Shown: piece by piece, positions 31,806-42,320 of the stretch
How the letters are laid out: each line of letters opens with the position of its first letter
Numbering within the stretch: the stretch's first letter is position 1
NCBI GenBank assembly: GCA_016271365.2
Contig: CM028132.1
Coordinates: forward strand, 591,115,001 to 591,179,000
DNA from: Neoceratodus forsteri
Lineage: Eukaryota > Chordata > Ceratodontiformes > Ceratodontidae
Direction of reading: 5' to 3'
Length of the DNA stretch: 64,000 nucleotides
Made by a program: the position numbers and the translations under genes
The notes under the pieces: generated by a model
Told to the model about the DNA's origin: nothing
Databases searched by the model: none
The model's input: the letters and a program-made list of their open reading frames with translations, nothing else

Positions 31806-32541
31806 CGAGAAGGTGCTGACACCTTGGTCATACCTCCCTGGCCAGGGCCATTTGTGGAGGCTTCGCACACTGTCTGGCACCATCCCACCACCCCTTCTCC
31901 AGCCCCTAGGAACTGGATGCAGAGGTACTGCACTGCAATAGGGTCTCCATGTGCCATACACCACCATACTTCAGGAGTGGAGCTCCTGGACACCCCAACT
32001 GGGCATCATAACCCTCAGCACGACCACCTCCCAGATGCTGACTCAGCCAAGTTTGACCGATGGTGGAGAAAGGTGATCTCGTCTGCATGCCTTCTTCTGT
32101 GGATTGCCATTCATCAGGCTTACCAGGTGGGCCAACACTAGGCACATCTGGATGCTGCTGGGCCAGCTCCTCGTGGCAATGCCTGATGGTGAGGAAACCT
32201 GGCAAGCCATTTGCCTCACTGCTCAGGGCCAGGAGCTGGCAAGACACCTCTCTAGGGCAGTGTATGATGCCAGCGAGGTGGCTACCAGGCTGGTGGGAAC
32301 TTTGGTCTGTATTAGGCGGACTGCATGGCTTTGCCTACTAAGGTTGTCACCTTTGGCCCAGCATAGGGTACTGTCCTCACCATTCCAGGGGGGCCCCAAT
32401 TCTTTTCCCATAAGGCACGGTGTGAATTGCAAGAGTACCTTCCATCTCCCGGGTCTCAGAATCATCCACCAGCCCATGACCGTCTTCTGGCCTCACCAGG
32501 CCTGTAAAGGGCCCCCTCTTCCCATGGTTATCCTCCACTGA
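31806..32541 (+). pseudogene. DIRS 1 gag-like region, C-terminal part
   Basis: After shifting frames, 32104-32541 is open for 145 codons and ends in RTAWLCLLRLSPLAQHRVLSSPFQGG (about 32305-32385). An arginine-rich RRxAWLR-type block just before a LPFQG-type block is characteristic of the end of gag in vertebrate DIRS; the second DIRS has ALHRMAWLRCTSLSEDTG at 55285-55340. It ends only about 48 bp before the internal complementary region, leaving no space for pol. Confidence 0.75.
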
Positions 32542-32588
32542 AGGCTGGGGAAATAATCTTCTCCTCAGGGTTTGCCATCTTGGCACTT

Positions 32589-32692
32589 GGACCCATTTAG
32601 TAATGAACGGTGAAGATTAATTTGAGGAAGATATGAAAATTATGTATTTACCGTAAGTATTACTGATCTTCCCAAATATCTTCACCATTCAT
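32589..32692. repeat. DIRS 1 internal complementary region
   Basis: The first half (32589-32632) is the reverse complement of the left end (25631-25674: same order TTAGTAATGAACGGTGAAG). The second half (32633-32692) is the reverse complement of the right end (about 38616-38675: ATGAAAATTA, TTACCGTAA, CCCAAATATCTTCA). The two halves meet at the position that corresponds to the two termini. Confidence 0.85.
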
Positions 32693-33343
32693 ATACGCCC
32701 ACCTCCCTCCTATAATCAGGCACTGGGCAGCGCAGTTTCCCCTCCTTTTCCTCTCCACCCTACTCTCTGGGGTGCAAGGGGGGGGATAGCTCTTCCTAGG
32801 GGCAAACCTTGCCCCTTACTCCTCTGGCATCCTGCATTCTCTGGACAGACCCCCCTCCTTTTTTGGAGAAGGCTGTCCACTTTTTATTGGTCAGAGAAGA
32901 TTACCTCAGAATCTTCTTTTGGACCATTCTTTTTCCTACCAGGGACAGAGTTGGCTTGGCCTGTTTTCACTTGGCCCAGGGGCCGAATCTTGTTCCCTGT
33001 CTCTATTAGTTTTCTAGAAAAAGTTTTCAAAGGGCTTCTACTAAGCCAGTGCAGCCACTGGGGTTTTTCCAGCCATGACCCTGTTGGCTGATTGTTCCAT
33101 CCCTTTGTCCCTGGTTCGGCAATTAACTGGAGTCCATATCCTAATGGATGCTTCCCTGCTACTAGGTTCTCCTTTGGCGATCCTCTGGGTTTTTTTCTGG
33201 GAGGGAGAGAAACCCTAGAGATACCTCTGTGCGCCCCCTGATGAGAGTGGTATATCCTGTCCCTCTTTGTTCTCCTCCTTCTTCCCCTTTTTTAACTGCC
33301 GGAGGCCTACAAGTTCTCCTGAGGCCTCTTCTTGGCCCAGCTG
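32693..33343 (+). other. DIRS 1 spacer after the internal complementary region
   Basis: No clear protein. A weak GVHILMDASLL stretch (about 33130-33160) faintly recalls the start of a DIRS RNase H, but no catalytic context surrounds it. The second DIRS also has a non-coding spacer (about 270 bp) at this position. Confidence 0.4.
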
Positions 33344-33429
33344 AAACACAGAAACATAGACTTTGATGGCAGATAAGGACCACTTGGCCCACCTAGTCTG
33401 CCCATTTCCCTACCTACAGGATAGGCCAC

Positions 33430-34680
33430 AGATCCTAGTTAACCAACAGCCTATTTCTTCCTACCCTCCACAAGAATTGCCTTATATCTGTCCCATGCAT
33501 TCTTGAATTCTCCCACAGTTTTAGACCCCACAACCTCCTCAGGAAGGCTGTTCCATGCATCCACTACCCTATCTGTGAAGAAATATTTCCTCACATTGCC
33601 CCGGAACTGCCCCCCCACACCTTTAAATTGTGTCCCCTTGTTCTTGCACGTCTCTTTTTTCTGAAAGATGCTACCTCTTGGACTTTGTTGATTCCACTGA
33701 GGTACTTAAAAGTTTCTATCATGTCCCCCTCTCCTTCTTTCCTCAGGGTATACATATTAAGCTCCTTTAGTCTCTCCTAATGAGGCTTCTCTTGCAGACC
33801 CTGCACCATTCTAGTTGCCCTCCTCTGGACTGCCTCTATCCTGTCTATGTCCTTGCAGAGATGGGGTCTCCAGAACTGGATGCAGTACTCCAGATGGGGT
33901 CTCACCAACTGTCTGTACAGAGGATAACAACTTCCTGTTTTCTGCTGGTGATGCCTCTCCATATGCATCCCAGTATCCCCCAGCCCTCCCTACTGCCTTC
34001 TCACATTGCTTGCTAACCTTAAGGTCATCTGATATGATTACCCCAGGTCCCTTTCCTTTTTTGTTGTTGTTACTACCCCCCCATTGTGTAATCTTCCCCT
34101 GGGTTCTTGTTTCCCAGGTGCATTATTTTGCACTTCTTTGCATTGAATCCTAGCTGCCATATTTCTGACCATTCCTCCAACCTTGCCAAGTCCCTTCTCA
34201 TCCTTTGCATGCCTCCTTGTGTTTCAACCCTGTTGCAGATCTTTGTGTCATCTGTAAAGAGGCATACTTTTCCTTCCAGTCCCTCTGCAATGTCACTTAT
34301 AAAGACATTAAAAAGGACTGGACCCATTACTGAACCCTGAGGTACCCCACTAGTAACCCCTCTTTCTTCAGAGTGGACTCCATTTACAATTACCTTCTGT
34401 GTCCTGTTGTCCAGCCAAGGTTTTACCCGGGCTACCGCCCTGGAACCCACTCCCAGGCTGGTTAATTTGACTATTAATCTTTTGTGTGGGACTGTGTCAA
34501 ATGCCTTGCTAAAGTCTAGGTAGGCCATGTCCACAGCCCCTCCCTGGTCTACTACTTTGGTCACCCAGTCAAAGAAATCTATTAGATTCATCTGACATGA
34601 CCTTCCCACTGTGACCCATGCTGCCTTGGGTCCTGTGCCCCACTGGCCTCTAGGTACTCAATTATTCTTTCCTTCAGAAG
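33430..34680 (-). pseudogene. CR1 ORF2: reverse transcriptase and C-terminal domain
   Basis: Frame 34609-34073 carries RSCQMNLIDFFDW, motif A AYLDFSKAFDTVPHKRLI, motif B TSGVPQGSVMGPVLFNVFI and CLFTDDTKICN, then LGFNAKKCKIMHLGNKN. The catalytic box, normally FADD, reads FTDD; both Asp are kept, the Ala is Thr. The next part is shifted by a frameshift near 34073, and a frame at 33968-33777 continues with [20 protein letters not shown]. The C-terminal SLPEEVVGSKTVGEF region is at about 33555-33500. Differs from an active gene by about three lesions. Confidence 0.87.
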
Positions 34681-36329
34681 TGACTCCATCACTTTCCCTA
34701 CCACAGAGGTCAAACTGACAGGTGTGTAGTTTCCTGCCTCTGTCTTGGTCCCACCTTTTGTGAAGGGGAATCACATCTGCCTTCCTCCAGTCCTTGGGTA
34801 CCACACCATCCTCCATGATTTATTAAAAGAGTAGTCAGTGGTTTCACTAGTTCCCCCCTTAATTCTTTTAGAATTGTGGGGTGCATTCCATCAGGCTCCA
34901 TTGCTTTGTCCACCTTCAGTTTTAGGAGTTCTTGCAGAACCCTTTCTTCTGTGAAAGGGCTGGGATCGACCCCCCAATCAAGAGTGCTTCTGTTAATTGG
35001 ATTAGGCACTTCCCCCTCCTTTTTTGTGAATACTGAGCAGAAATATTCATTCAGTATGCCTGCTTTTTCACTGTCCCCCTCTGCCCACCTACCATTCATT
35101 CTATTCAGCCTCACTATCCCTCCCTTTGTCTTTCTACGCTCTCTGATGTACCAATAAAAGGTTTTATCCCCCTTCTTAACATAGTTGGCTATCTTTTCCT
35201 CAGTTTGGGCCTTTGCTCTTCTGACTTCCCTCCCTGCTTCCTTCTGCCTTAACTGGTACAGCTCTCTGTCCTGCTCCTTCTGTGTTTCCTTATACTTCCT
35301 GAATGCTATCTTTTTCTCCCTGACTTTCCCAGCCACCTCTTTTGAGAACCATAGTGGCTTTTTCTTTCATTTTTGTTTATTTGCTTCACACAAAGGCTTG
35401 TCGCTCTGTGATGGCAGTTTTGATGATTCCCTATTGTTGCTCCACCCCTCCTTCTAACCTGTTTGCTAGTGCTTTTCTGAGGCACTCTCCCATCTTGCCA
35501 AAGTCAGCCCTCCTGAAGTCCAGTACCCTCACTTTTGTATGGCTTGACTCTGAAGCTGAGTTTAACGTGAACCACACTGTTTGATGGTCACTTGTTCCCA
35601 GGTGGCAACCCACTTCTAGATCTGAGATCCTCTCACTGACCCCATTTGAAAGTATGAGGTCTAAGATTGCTCCCTCATGAGTAGGCTCCAAAACTAGCTG
35701 TCTGAGGCCTGCCACCTGTAGGGCATTGAGAATGGCCCTGCTCTTGGATGTGGCTGCAGCAAATGTGCTCCAGTTAACATCTGGCATATTCAGGTCTCCC
35801 ATCAACAGTATCTCCCCTTTCTCTGCCATCCTAAGAATGCCTTCTATCATATCCTTGTCCATTCCCTCCCCCTGACATGGGGGTCTGTACACAACCCCTG
35901 TGCGGACTGCTTTGCCTTTCCAGTCTCCAAGGTGACCCACAGTGCCTCCTCTCCTCCCTGTTTACTCTTTTGTTCAGTTGCTTTTATCCCTTCCTTTACA
36001 TAGAGAGCTACTCCTCCCCCTCTTCTCCCCTGCCGGTCTCTCCTGTAGGTTATGTACCCTGGTATGTTAACATCCCAGTCATGGTTCTCTGTGTACCATG
36101 TTTCTGTGACTGCTACAATATCCAGGCATCCCTCTTCCATCAAGGCCACCAGCTCAGGGATCTTGTTGCCCAGACTATGGGCATTGGTACTCATTACCCT
36201 CCATTTACTGATGGCCTTACTCCTTTTTGTCCCATCCCTGTCCTTCTTGCCTTTGTCACTTTCCCCATTTACCCCTGCCCTTCTCCCTATCGCCACCTCT
36301 ATCTTGGTGTTTACTGCACTTACTACCAT
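34681..36329 (-). pseudogene. CR1 ORF2: endonuclease and linker
   Basis: Frame 36329-35847 begins the AP-endonuclease: MSTNAHSLGNKIPELVALM, DIVAVTETWYTENHDWDV, GYITYRRDRQGRRGGGVALYV. A frameshift near 35900 leads into frame 35940-35431: VYRPPCQGEGMD, ILLMGDLNMPDVNWSTF, LVLEPTHEGAILDLILS, GCHLGTSDHQTVWFTL. These are the Glu (TETW), the GDLN and the SDH catalytic blocks. The linker frame 35336-34710 has KTFYWYIRERRKTKGGI and AGILNEYFCSVFTKKEG. The frames follow each other with few lesions, so the copy is young. Confidence 0.87.
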
Positions 36330-36387
36330 GATTTTTTTTGGAAGGGGCTAGGATTTCCCTGCTCCTTTCCAGTGCCTCCCCCCTTGG

Positions 36388-37311
36388 CTAGTTTAAATGC
36401 TTGCCAATGAAGCATTTAAACCTATCACCTACGATCCTGGTTCCCCTCCTGGACAGATGCAGCCCATCATGCCAGTATAGGCTTGCATCACCCCAGGTGG
36501 ACCTCCAGTCCCCATTGAAGCCAAATCCCTGAGCTCTGCACCAGTTTTTCAAACACTGATTGAATCCCATGGTGTGGAACACCCTAGCCTCTTCTACACC
36601 ACAGATGGGCAGCACCTCCAAGAAGGTTACCATGCATGCTACTTGTCTAAGGCCCCTCCCCAATTCCACAAACTCTTCCTGCACTGCTCCAATCCCTTTT
36701 TTAGCCAGGTTATTTGTCCCTAGGTGGACAATGACATCCAGCTCCCTCCCCTGTGCAGCTGCTCTGGCAATCCTGAGGATTCGCTCCCTGACCCTCCAAG
36801 CCATGGTGCCAGGCAGGCACCTTACCTCCCTCTCCCCTTCCTCCCCCAGTTCTACCTTCATAACAATGGAGTCCCCCACCAGGAATTGTTTCCTTCCCCT
36901 GCAGGGTCCCCAGCCACCCTCCTGTGGGTCTCCTTTGTGGAGGTTCCCAGCATCCTCCTTGGTCTCCACTGCGGGTGCCTCCATATAGGAACCACACTTT
37001 CCCAGAATGGCATAGGAATTGTGGAGAGGTACAACTGGAGGGATGCGCCTCTGTTCCACCACCCTCAACCTCCCTGAGCCCACTGTGGTCCAACCGCTTC
37101 TCTTTCTTGGCAACCTCTGAGGCAACGGCAGTGGCACTGGTGGTCTCTGGATGGAAGAGGAGGTCCCACAAATCCTGGCCAACTCAGCCTGGAGATGAGC
37201 AACCTCCTCCCTCAGCCCAGAGAGGTGCCTGCAGATGGGACAACACCACATCCTCCAGAACGTCTCCCGAAAGACTGCTGCTCCAAAGCCACTGCACTGC
37301 ACCACTCCCAT
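36388..37311 (-). CDS. CR1 ORF1 protein, intact, esterase type
   Basis: Open frame of 307 codons. Residues 1-50 contain a Cys-rich WCCPICRHLSGLREEV block (Cys 23, 24, 27; His 29), with a short coiled-coil-like helix after it; residues about 55-140 are low-complexity. The C-terminal half is an SGNH/GDSL-type hydrolase: GDSIV at about 146-150 (Ser nucleophile), HLGTNN at about 196-201 (Gly and Asn of the oxyanion site), and DGLH at about 282-285 (Asp and His). Such esterase domains are known from CR1 ORF1 and are thought to assist RNA or membrane binding. It is the only uninterrupted gene of this CR1. The ATG is the first in frame after the pyrimidine-rich leader. Confidence 0.88.
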   Translation of the reverse strand: MGVVQCSGFGAAVFRETFWRMWCCPICRHLSGLREEVAHLQAELARICGTSSSIQRPPVPLPLPQRLPRKRSGWTTVGSGRLRVVEQRRIPPVVPLHNSYAILGKCGSYMEAPAVETKEDAGNLHKGDPQEGGWGPCRGRKQFLVGDSIVMKVELGEEGEREVRCLPGTMAWRVRERILRIARAAAQGRELDVIVHLGTNNLAKKGIGAVQEEFVELGRGLRQVACMVTFLEVLPICGVEEARVFHTMGFNQCLKNWCRAQGFGFNGDWRSTWGDASLYWHDGLHLSRRGTRIVGDRFKCFIGKHLN

Positions 37312-37440
37312 GATGTCTTATTTCTGGCCCCTTAACTGTTGTTTGGAATCCTTACTCTTTCCTCTGTTTTTTTTCTTTCTCTTCTCTCTCTACTTACTTT
37401 CTGCCTCTGTGCCCTTTAAGCTCCTGATTGTCCTGTTATG

Positions 37441-38429
37441 AGACAAGAATATCCTATATTTCTCAGTAGACCCCTTACTTGCTCAGAGGCAGACCTCCAT
37501 CAGCTAGAGGGGGCTGGAGAGCTACTCTTGCCCTTCTAGGATGGTGGGTCTTTGGTGGCTCTGTGATCACTTACTTCCTGCTCCCAAACAGGAAGTTCCT
37601 GTTGTCAGTCAAATCATGTGCCTATAAAAGTAGAACTAGCTTTGGGTGGGAGGCTGGAGGTGGGAAGGAGGGCAATATAGTCCCAGTAGAGAAGTCCAGT
37701 CACACAGCACTCCTTCCTCTTGGTGTCTTCTGCCAAGCTACTAACAGAATCTTTCTAAGGCAGTCTTTAAATTTAGCTTCCTTCTAGCTAAGCCACTCCC
37801 CCTACTTACTAGATCTTTCTACAAGTAATTTAAACTGCACAGCTATCAAGCCCTTTCAATCACCTGAGATTTACACCTAGATAACTGTTCAGATAACCAT
37901 TCAGTTCACTTAACTCAGACAAACACACTATTTTTTTTGTTTTGTTAGTTTGTTTGTTTTTTACCCTACAATAAAGGTCCAAGTACAAGAGTTCTACTTC
38001 TTTATTCCCAGTAGAGAAGTCCAGTCACACAGAACTCCTTCCTCCTTGTGTCTTCTGCCAAGCTACTCCTGGGTCTAAAATGTCCCCTTTACTGGCACCT
38101 GTCTACCCTTGGTCAGATTGGGAAGTCTAGTCAGACTCTTTGTTGGAGTTAAAAAAAAAGAGGGGGAAGAGGAGGAAAGTGTTTTCAGAGGGGAATAGCC
38201 TTCTCAGTAAAGGGGGGACTACTATCTCTCTCTCTCTTTTTTTCTTCTTTTCCACTTTTTTTTGCTTCTTCTATTTCTTAGTACTGCCCAGCGTTCTGGC
38301 CACCTCTACCCTCCTAGCCTATCCCTATTATCAAATCCTGGCTGTCGGCTTTATATTTATTTTCTCCCCTCTCTCCTCTATCCTTCGGGCACCTTGGTCC
38401 TCTCTCTATCCCTATCCTTTCCTTCCTCG
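37441..38429. other. DNA between CR1 and DIRS 1 right end; 63-bp direct repeat
   Basis: No credible gene. It contains a 63-bp sequence present twice in the same direction, at 37681-37743 and 38006-38068 (AGTAGAGAAGTCCAGTCACA and CTTCTGCCAAGCTACT), 325 bp apart and about 95% alike, with unrelated flanks. The stretch may be the 5' part of the CR1 or the DIRS spacer. Confidence 0.55.
37681..38068 (+). repeat. 63-bp direct repeat pair
   Basis: Copies at 37681-37743 and 38006-38068, spaced by 262 bp. Neither an LTR structure nor a CR1 target duplication explains it directly. Confidence 0.75.
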
Positions 38430-38675
38430 CCTGGTGGACAGAACTGAGATCTGGGAGGAGTCAGCGTCAGTTACTGACCAACCCGCGAGCACCACATAGA
38501 ACATTGGCCTCGTAGGTGGTGCCATCACGATGTCTGCTCCCCCAACTCAGAAAAATTTAGAGACAGAGCTCTTTTTATTTCCCCGAGCAGGGTCCTGACC
38601 TTCGGTAGGACTCATTTAGTAATGAATGAAGATATTTGGGAAACTCAATAATTACGGTAAGTACGTAATTTTCAT
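38430..38675 (-). repeat. DIRS 1 right inverted terminal repeat
   Basis: Reverse complement of the left repeat at 25631-25830, with an extra outer part up to 38675 whose complement is found in the second half of the internal complementary region. Confidence 0.83.
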
Positions 38676-39579
38676 TTCCCCCCTGTAAACCCCCTTCAGA
38701 GGGATCCCTAGCACCCCTTGTTCAAACTTGAGTGACATTTGTAACTGCAGTGCATGTGTTATTAAACAGTACACCTCTTGCAAGAAGGATTGAAGCACAG
38801 GACACCGCCAAAAGACATGAAAAGGGGTACCCTTCTGGCCACAGTTCTGCCACCAATCACCAGTGGGGTTAGAATCTATTCTTTTGGTTTGGTCTGGGAA
38901 GAGGAAATACTGAACAACCACTTTCCACTTAAATTCCCTCCAGCCACCTGCACCCATTGTCTTATGCACCTATTGCTAAACTATGTCCCATTTCTTACCC
39001 AGAGGAGGTATTTAGCCTCCTTCTCCCAGGTATCCTGTATATGCTTAGTTGTTCTAGTGCCAGTATCTATGTTTAGTAGGGTATACAATTTGGAAATCAG
39101 ATGCTTGCTGTCCGAGTGGTTGGCTTCATGCCACACCATAACCAGTAGGGGAGCAGGTGTTTGGGAGAGTTCATCTATCAATTTTGTATTAGTTATGAAG
39201 ACCCTAACCTGCAAATATCTAAAGGAGTCAGTATTTGGCAAGTGAAATTTCATCTGCAATTGTTGAAAAGGGAGAACCCCATCCTTGATGAACTGCTGGA
39301 AGAACTGAAGCCCTCTACGCTCCCACCTTGCGAAGCCTGAGTCAAGCTTCGCAGGATTAAAATCTGGATGCTAGCGAATTGGGACCCAGTAAATTTGTGT
39401 AGGTGGGGTAGGCATCTTCTTTTTGAGAGTCAACCACTGTTTCATTGTATGTCGAGTCCATTGATTCTTAATCTTAGCTAACTCAGAATGTGTATTAATC
39501 AACCAGGGTTGAATTTTCAGAGACTAACCCAAAACTAAGGTCTTTTCAGTCTGCAGCCAAGATGAGTCTGGTGAACTTG

Positions 39580-40408
39580 AGGGGCGCTGGCAGCTTTACC
39601 CCTTTTTTTTTTAGCCAAAAGTGAAAAGTGTGCCTATTGGCACACACCTGTTACACAGCTATGGCACAATGCCCTTATATGTAAGAAATGTAAGCATTTT
39701 TACCTTGCTTTGTAATTTTGTCTGAAATAATGTTTCCCTAAGTCCGATAGTAATGCACCCGCGTCCCGGAAGCATATCCAGGTCGGGAACGCAGGTCATG
39801 CAGTGCAGTTCAAAGTGCAATTTTTTTCATATGCCAACAGTAAAGAATGCTAATCCTGCCCTTTATGTTATAAATATATGCTGCTGGCATCTCTGGCAAC
39901 ACAAACCGAGCACTGCGAGCAATAAAATTTACAGTTTTAAATCGGAGCCGAAATCCCAGGCATGCACGCGAGAAGCATTAACAAAAATGCTGTGCATGCG
40001 CAGGAGCATGCCGTTGGTTCGCATACATGGGATTTCAGCTCCAATTTAAAACTGTAAATTGTACTCCTCCCAGTGCTCAGTTTGCTGTCGGAGATGCCAG
40101 AAGCATTTATCTATAACATAAGGGACAGGATTAGCATTCTTTTACTGTTGGTATGTGAAAAAAATCACACTTCGGGACTGCACTCGTGGCAGACCCGTGT
40201 TCCCGATCTGAATGTGCTACCGGGACGCGGGTGCATTACTGTCGGACCGAGGAAAATATTATTGTGAACAAAATTACAAAGCAAGGTAAAAAGACTTACA
40301 TTTCTTAAATATAGGGGCATTCCGCAGTAGCTGTGTGATAGGTGTGTTCCAAGAGGCACACTTTTCACTTTTGGCAACAAACGAAGGGGTAAAACTGACA
40401 GTGCCCCT
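39580..40408. mobile_element. Fold-back (MITE-type) element, 829 bp
   Basis: Almost the whole element is an inverted repeat about a centre near 39995. The ends read AGGGGCGCTGGCAGCTTTAC and the complement of AGGGGCACTGTCAGTTTTAC. Inside, AAAAGTGTGCC, TTACCTTGCTTTGTAATTTTG, AATGCACCCGCGTCCCGG and TTACAGTTTTAAATYGGAGC recur inverted on the other side. There is no transposase frame. The L1 reading frame continues across it (PNFRNYF / SWLQTEKTL). I could not identify a target duplication, so the superfamily is open. Confidence 0.85.
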
Positions 40409-42179
40409 TTAAAGTAATTACGAAAATTTGGGAGTTCCAAGCCTCTGCCCTGCTTTCATCGCTGCAGTAATCCTCAACTCACCCTCGACCTTTTCCCCTG
40501 CCAAATGATATTTTTAAGGGCTTTTTCTAGTATGGACCATTCTCACTTAGGAATGGAGAGTGGCAGTGTTTGATAGAGAAATAACAAATCGGAGAAACAC
40601 GCCCATTTTAATAGTTTCAAACCTGTGTATCAAAGAAAGGGGCAATAATTGCCACCTTTTAAGAGCTGTACAAATTTCTTGATGTAACTTACCATAATCA
40701 ACCTGGTAGAGGGACCTCAGGTGTTTCAGGAGGTTTATACCTAGATACCTAACTTAATCGTTATCCCAGCTGAATTTATACTTGTTTAAATTCCTGAGGT
40801 ATGCTTCCACTAATTTGTATAATCTCAGATTTAGAAGTATTTACCTTAAGTTCTGAAATGGAACCATACTGGGCTAGTAAATGTTCTAAGTGGACCATGT
40901 TCTGCACCGGATGTTTTAGGAAAATGACATCATCCAGGTATAATGACACTCTATGGTCACAACCTTCCACCACCACTCCCCATGCCCCTGGATGAGACCG
41001 CACAGCTACCACACTGATTGCGAAGAGCAGTGGTGAGAGGGGACAACTCTGTCTGGTTCCTCTAGCTATTTTGAAGTGTACCAACTGAGTACCATTAGCT
41101 CGAACTGCCACTTTAGGCTGAGCATATAGTATGTTAGTCCACTTTAGAAACCTATCCCCAAAGCCCATGCTGTGTAAAACCTCTTTAAGAAACACCCAGT
41201 TGAGCCTATCAAAGGCTTTTTCAGCATTGATTGAAATTGCAGTCTGTGATGTTTTGGTTCCAGCCCCTTCTGATAAAATATTCAAGATGCATCGGACATT
41301 ATCACTTAAATCCCCCCCCCCCCAAAGAATAAACCCAGTTTGATCAGGATGCACAAGGTAGGGTACCACCTTCTGTAAACGATTAGCCAGAATTTTGGTA
41401 AACAGTTTGAGATTCTGATTCAACAGGGTGATGGGTCTGTAAGATTCACATAATTCTTTAATTTTCCCAGGTTTTGGGTACCACTCTTTTGACAATCCCA
41501 GAACAAGGCGCAAAGTGCTAGAACTAATCATATTTTAGATTGTTTATAAAAATCTGTTATAACCATACGGTCCTGGAGCTTTACCCCTCTTTCAGGGAAT
41601 CAATAGCTTCTATAATTTGCTTAATTGTGTGATTGGGCTGTCTACCCTCTCTCGATCTTCAGGTGTGAGAGTCAGCAGCCTTAGGGGCTGTAGGAAATTT
41701 CTAGCATCTCGTGACACCTGTTCAGGATCTTTATCCTTGGAGTAAAGAGATGCACAGTAGTCCTAAAAGCACTACACAATTTCATCTTGCTGCATTTTAA
41801 AATGAGAACCCTAGCCCCTGCACTCTTAATTTAGGGATGGTATGTTCAGCAACTTCCTTTCACAGTCTAAAAGCTAATAACTTGGTGGCATGGCCACCAA
41901 CCTCATGATACCTGTTTCCTGTAGTGTAATTTACCATTGACCTTTTTATTGATTGGTTCTAGTAGTTTTGCCCTGATTTGTCGCAGTTCTTCTGTAAGTT
42001 GTGTTGTCCTGGAACGTTTGTGTTGAGTTTCTAATGTCTGCAATTTCTTTTCTAGGGTGTCTTGCAGGGCCCTTCTTTGTTTTTGGCTGCCACCCAACTG
42101 ATAACCCAACCTCTAAGGACTGCTTTCAGCGCATCCCACTGGGCTTGTAAAGAGACATCACTACTGGCATTTAAGTAAG

Positions 42180-42320
42180 CAATAACACCTGACAGGGTGG
42201 GCATTATTGGGAAATACCGGACCGCCCAGGGGCGTAGTGATGCTCAACGCCACAGGCGGAGAGCCTTATAGCCCCTGGAAGGTCCAGTATTTCCCAATAA
42301 TGCCCACCCTGGAGGGTATC
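42180..42320. mobile_element. Short fold-back element with CAGGGTGGGC ends
   Basis: CAGGGTGGGCATTATTGGGA (starting at about 42195) and TCCCAATAATGCCCACCCTG (ending at about 42310) are exact inverted copies that enclose about 60 bp. The ends extend less perfectly outward (AAGCA-ATRAYACC). It lies in the L1 between its endonuclease and linker. The target duplication is not clear. Confidence 0.72.

Larger units (their letters stand above)
33344..37440 (-). mobile_element. CR1 LINE, near full length
   Basis: Minus strand. Contains an intact ORF1, a long ORF2 with AP-endonuclease, linker, RT and C-terminal domain, and the CR1 3' end (complement of TCTATGTTTCTGTG at 33344-33357). The closest copy is the one at 28245-29668; the DNA of the two is very similar through the shared region. 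The 5' end is not exactly known; the sequence just upstream of ORF1 is pyrimidine-rich (37312-37440). It sits in the right-hand spacer of DIRS 1. Confidence 0.87.
25631..38675 (+). mobile_element. DIRS retrotransposon 1, gag-only, with nested inserts
   Basis: The ends are inverted repeats of about 190-240 bp (25631-25830 and about 38430-38675); both contain AAATTTTTCTGAGTTGGGGGAG. An internal complementary region at 32589-32692 reads as the complement of the left end followed by the complement of the right end, the hallmark of DIRS elements, which use it to close a circular intermediate. Coding content is gag-like only (25900-27860 and 31806-32541); no RT, RNase H or tyrosine recombinase is recognisable before the complementary region. 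Inserts: an L2 with a CR1 inside (27861-31805) and a CR1 (33344-about 37440). Without inserts it would be about 5 kb. The flanks do not match each other (CR1 on the left, L1 on the right). Confidence 0.82.

Noticed and set aside
33130..33160. GVHILMDASLL as a remnant of DIRS RNase H after the complementary region
   Set aside because: Only a short partial resemblance, no other RNase H block nearby and in the wrong place for DIRS order.
33238..33245. CTGATGAG on the plus strand, possible hammerhead
   Set aside because: No complementary stem II or GAAA follows within 40 bases.
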